The notes under the pieces: model-generated | What the model was told of the DNA's origin: nothing | The model's database searches: none | The model's input: only the letters and a program-made list of their open reading frames with translations | Program-made: the position numbers and the translations under genes | Source: Chara braunii | Taxonomy: Eukaryota; Streptophyta; Charophyceae; Charales; Characeae | Length of the DNA stretch: 40,580 bases | NCBI GenBank assembly: GCA_003427395.1 | Contig: BFEA01000242.1 | Span: 1,796,594 to 1,837,173, forward strand | Direction: 5' to 3' | Shown: in pieces, positions 40,519-40,580 of the stretch | How the letters are laid out: the number at the start of each line of letters is the position of its first letter | Position numbering within the stretch: position 1 is the stretch's first letter

Positions 40519-40580
<62 letters not shown>
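40519..40580. repeat. GA dinucleotide microsatellite at the window edge
   Basis: Uninterrupted GA repeats from 40521 to the last base. Its true length is unknown. Confidence 0.97.

Overview
This window looks like nuclear DNA from a eukaryote of the green (streptophyte) lineage, and it is almost entirely mobile-element and repeat sequence. The evidence is plant-type hAT, Mutator-like (MULE), PIF/Harbinger, Ty3/gypsy and LINE remnants, a consensus spliceosomal donor (GTAAGT), G-box and RY motifs, and a nuclear insert of a plant-type mitochondrial rps12 fragment. The repeat load and mosaic base composition would suit a charophyte such as Chara, but that is inference. No intact conserved host gene is visible. 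The only ORF that looks like an ordinary gene start is a 218-codon exon at 16454-17107.

Layout. 1-2075 is repeated with no visible difference at 7932-10006. Both copies contain the 19-bp Tn5/Nextera mosaic end, so this part of the assembly is suspect. The block carries MULE terminal sequence, a G-rich stretch, the 3' end of an 18S rRNA gene in antisense, a tRNA-iMet-type primer-binding-site complement and a 65-bp minisatellite. 2386-7302 is largely featureless. 7303-11166 is a minus-strand gypsy pol remnant (integrase, chromodomain) split by a 2.78-kb MULE at 7913-10688, which has long inverted repeats and an 11-bp target duplication. 11640-14462 is a decayed plus-strand LINE, followed by a 384-base gap.

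15507-18723 is a 3.2-kb TTAA-flanked element with inverted ends. It contains the 218-codon exon, its donor site and a G-box/RY repeat array. A 200-bp element at 32561-32760 has the same two end types, in the opposite orientation, and looks like its miniature derivative. Single ends lie near 26000, 32297 and 40328. 18730-20715 is a satellite array. 20979-24060 is a broken hAT transposase gene (zinc finger, DUF659, hAT core, dimerisation region, RGG tail).

26650-31005 is a nest of GGGCC-ended inverted-repeat elements with 3-bp target duplications. One of them has been split by a PIF/Harbinger element that still carries the N-terminal part of its transposase. The right end holds further tandem repeats, four scattered copies (4.8, 18.3, 34.9 and 39.4 kb) of a short stem-loop retroposon, a locally duplicated block, and the mitochondrial rps12 insert found in only one of the two copies of that block.

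The parts do not form a pathway. They are layered insertions whose order can partly be read: gypsy before MULE, the GGGCC element before Harbinger, and the local duplication before or around the rps12 insertion.
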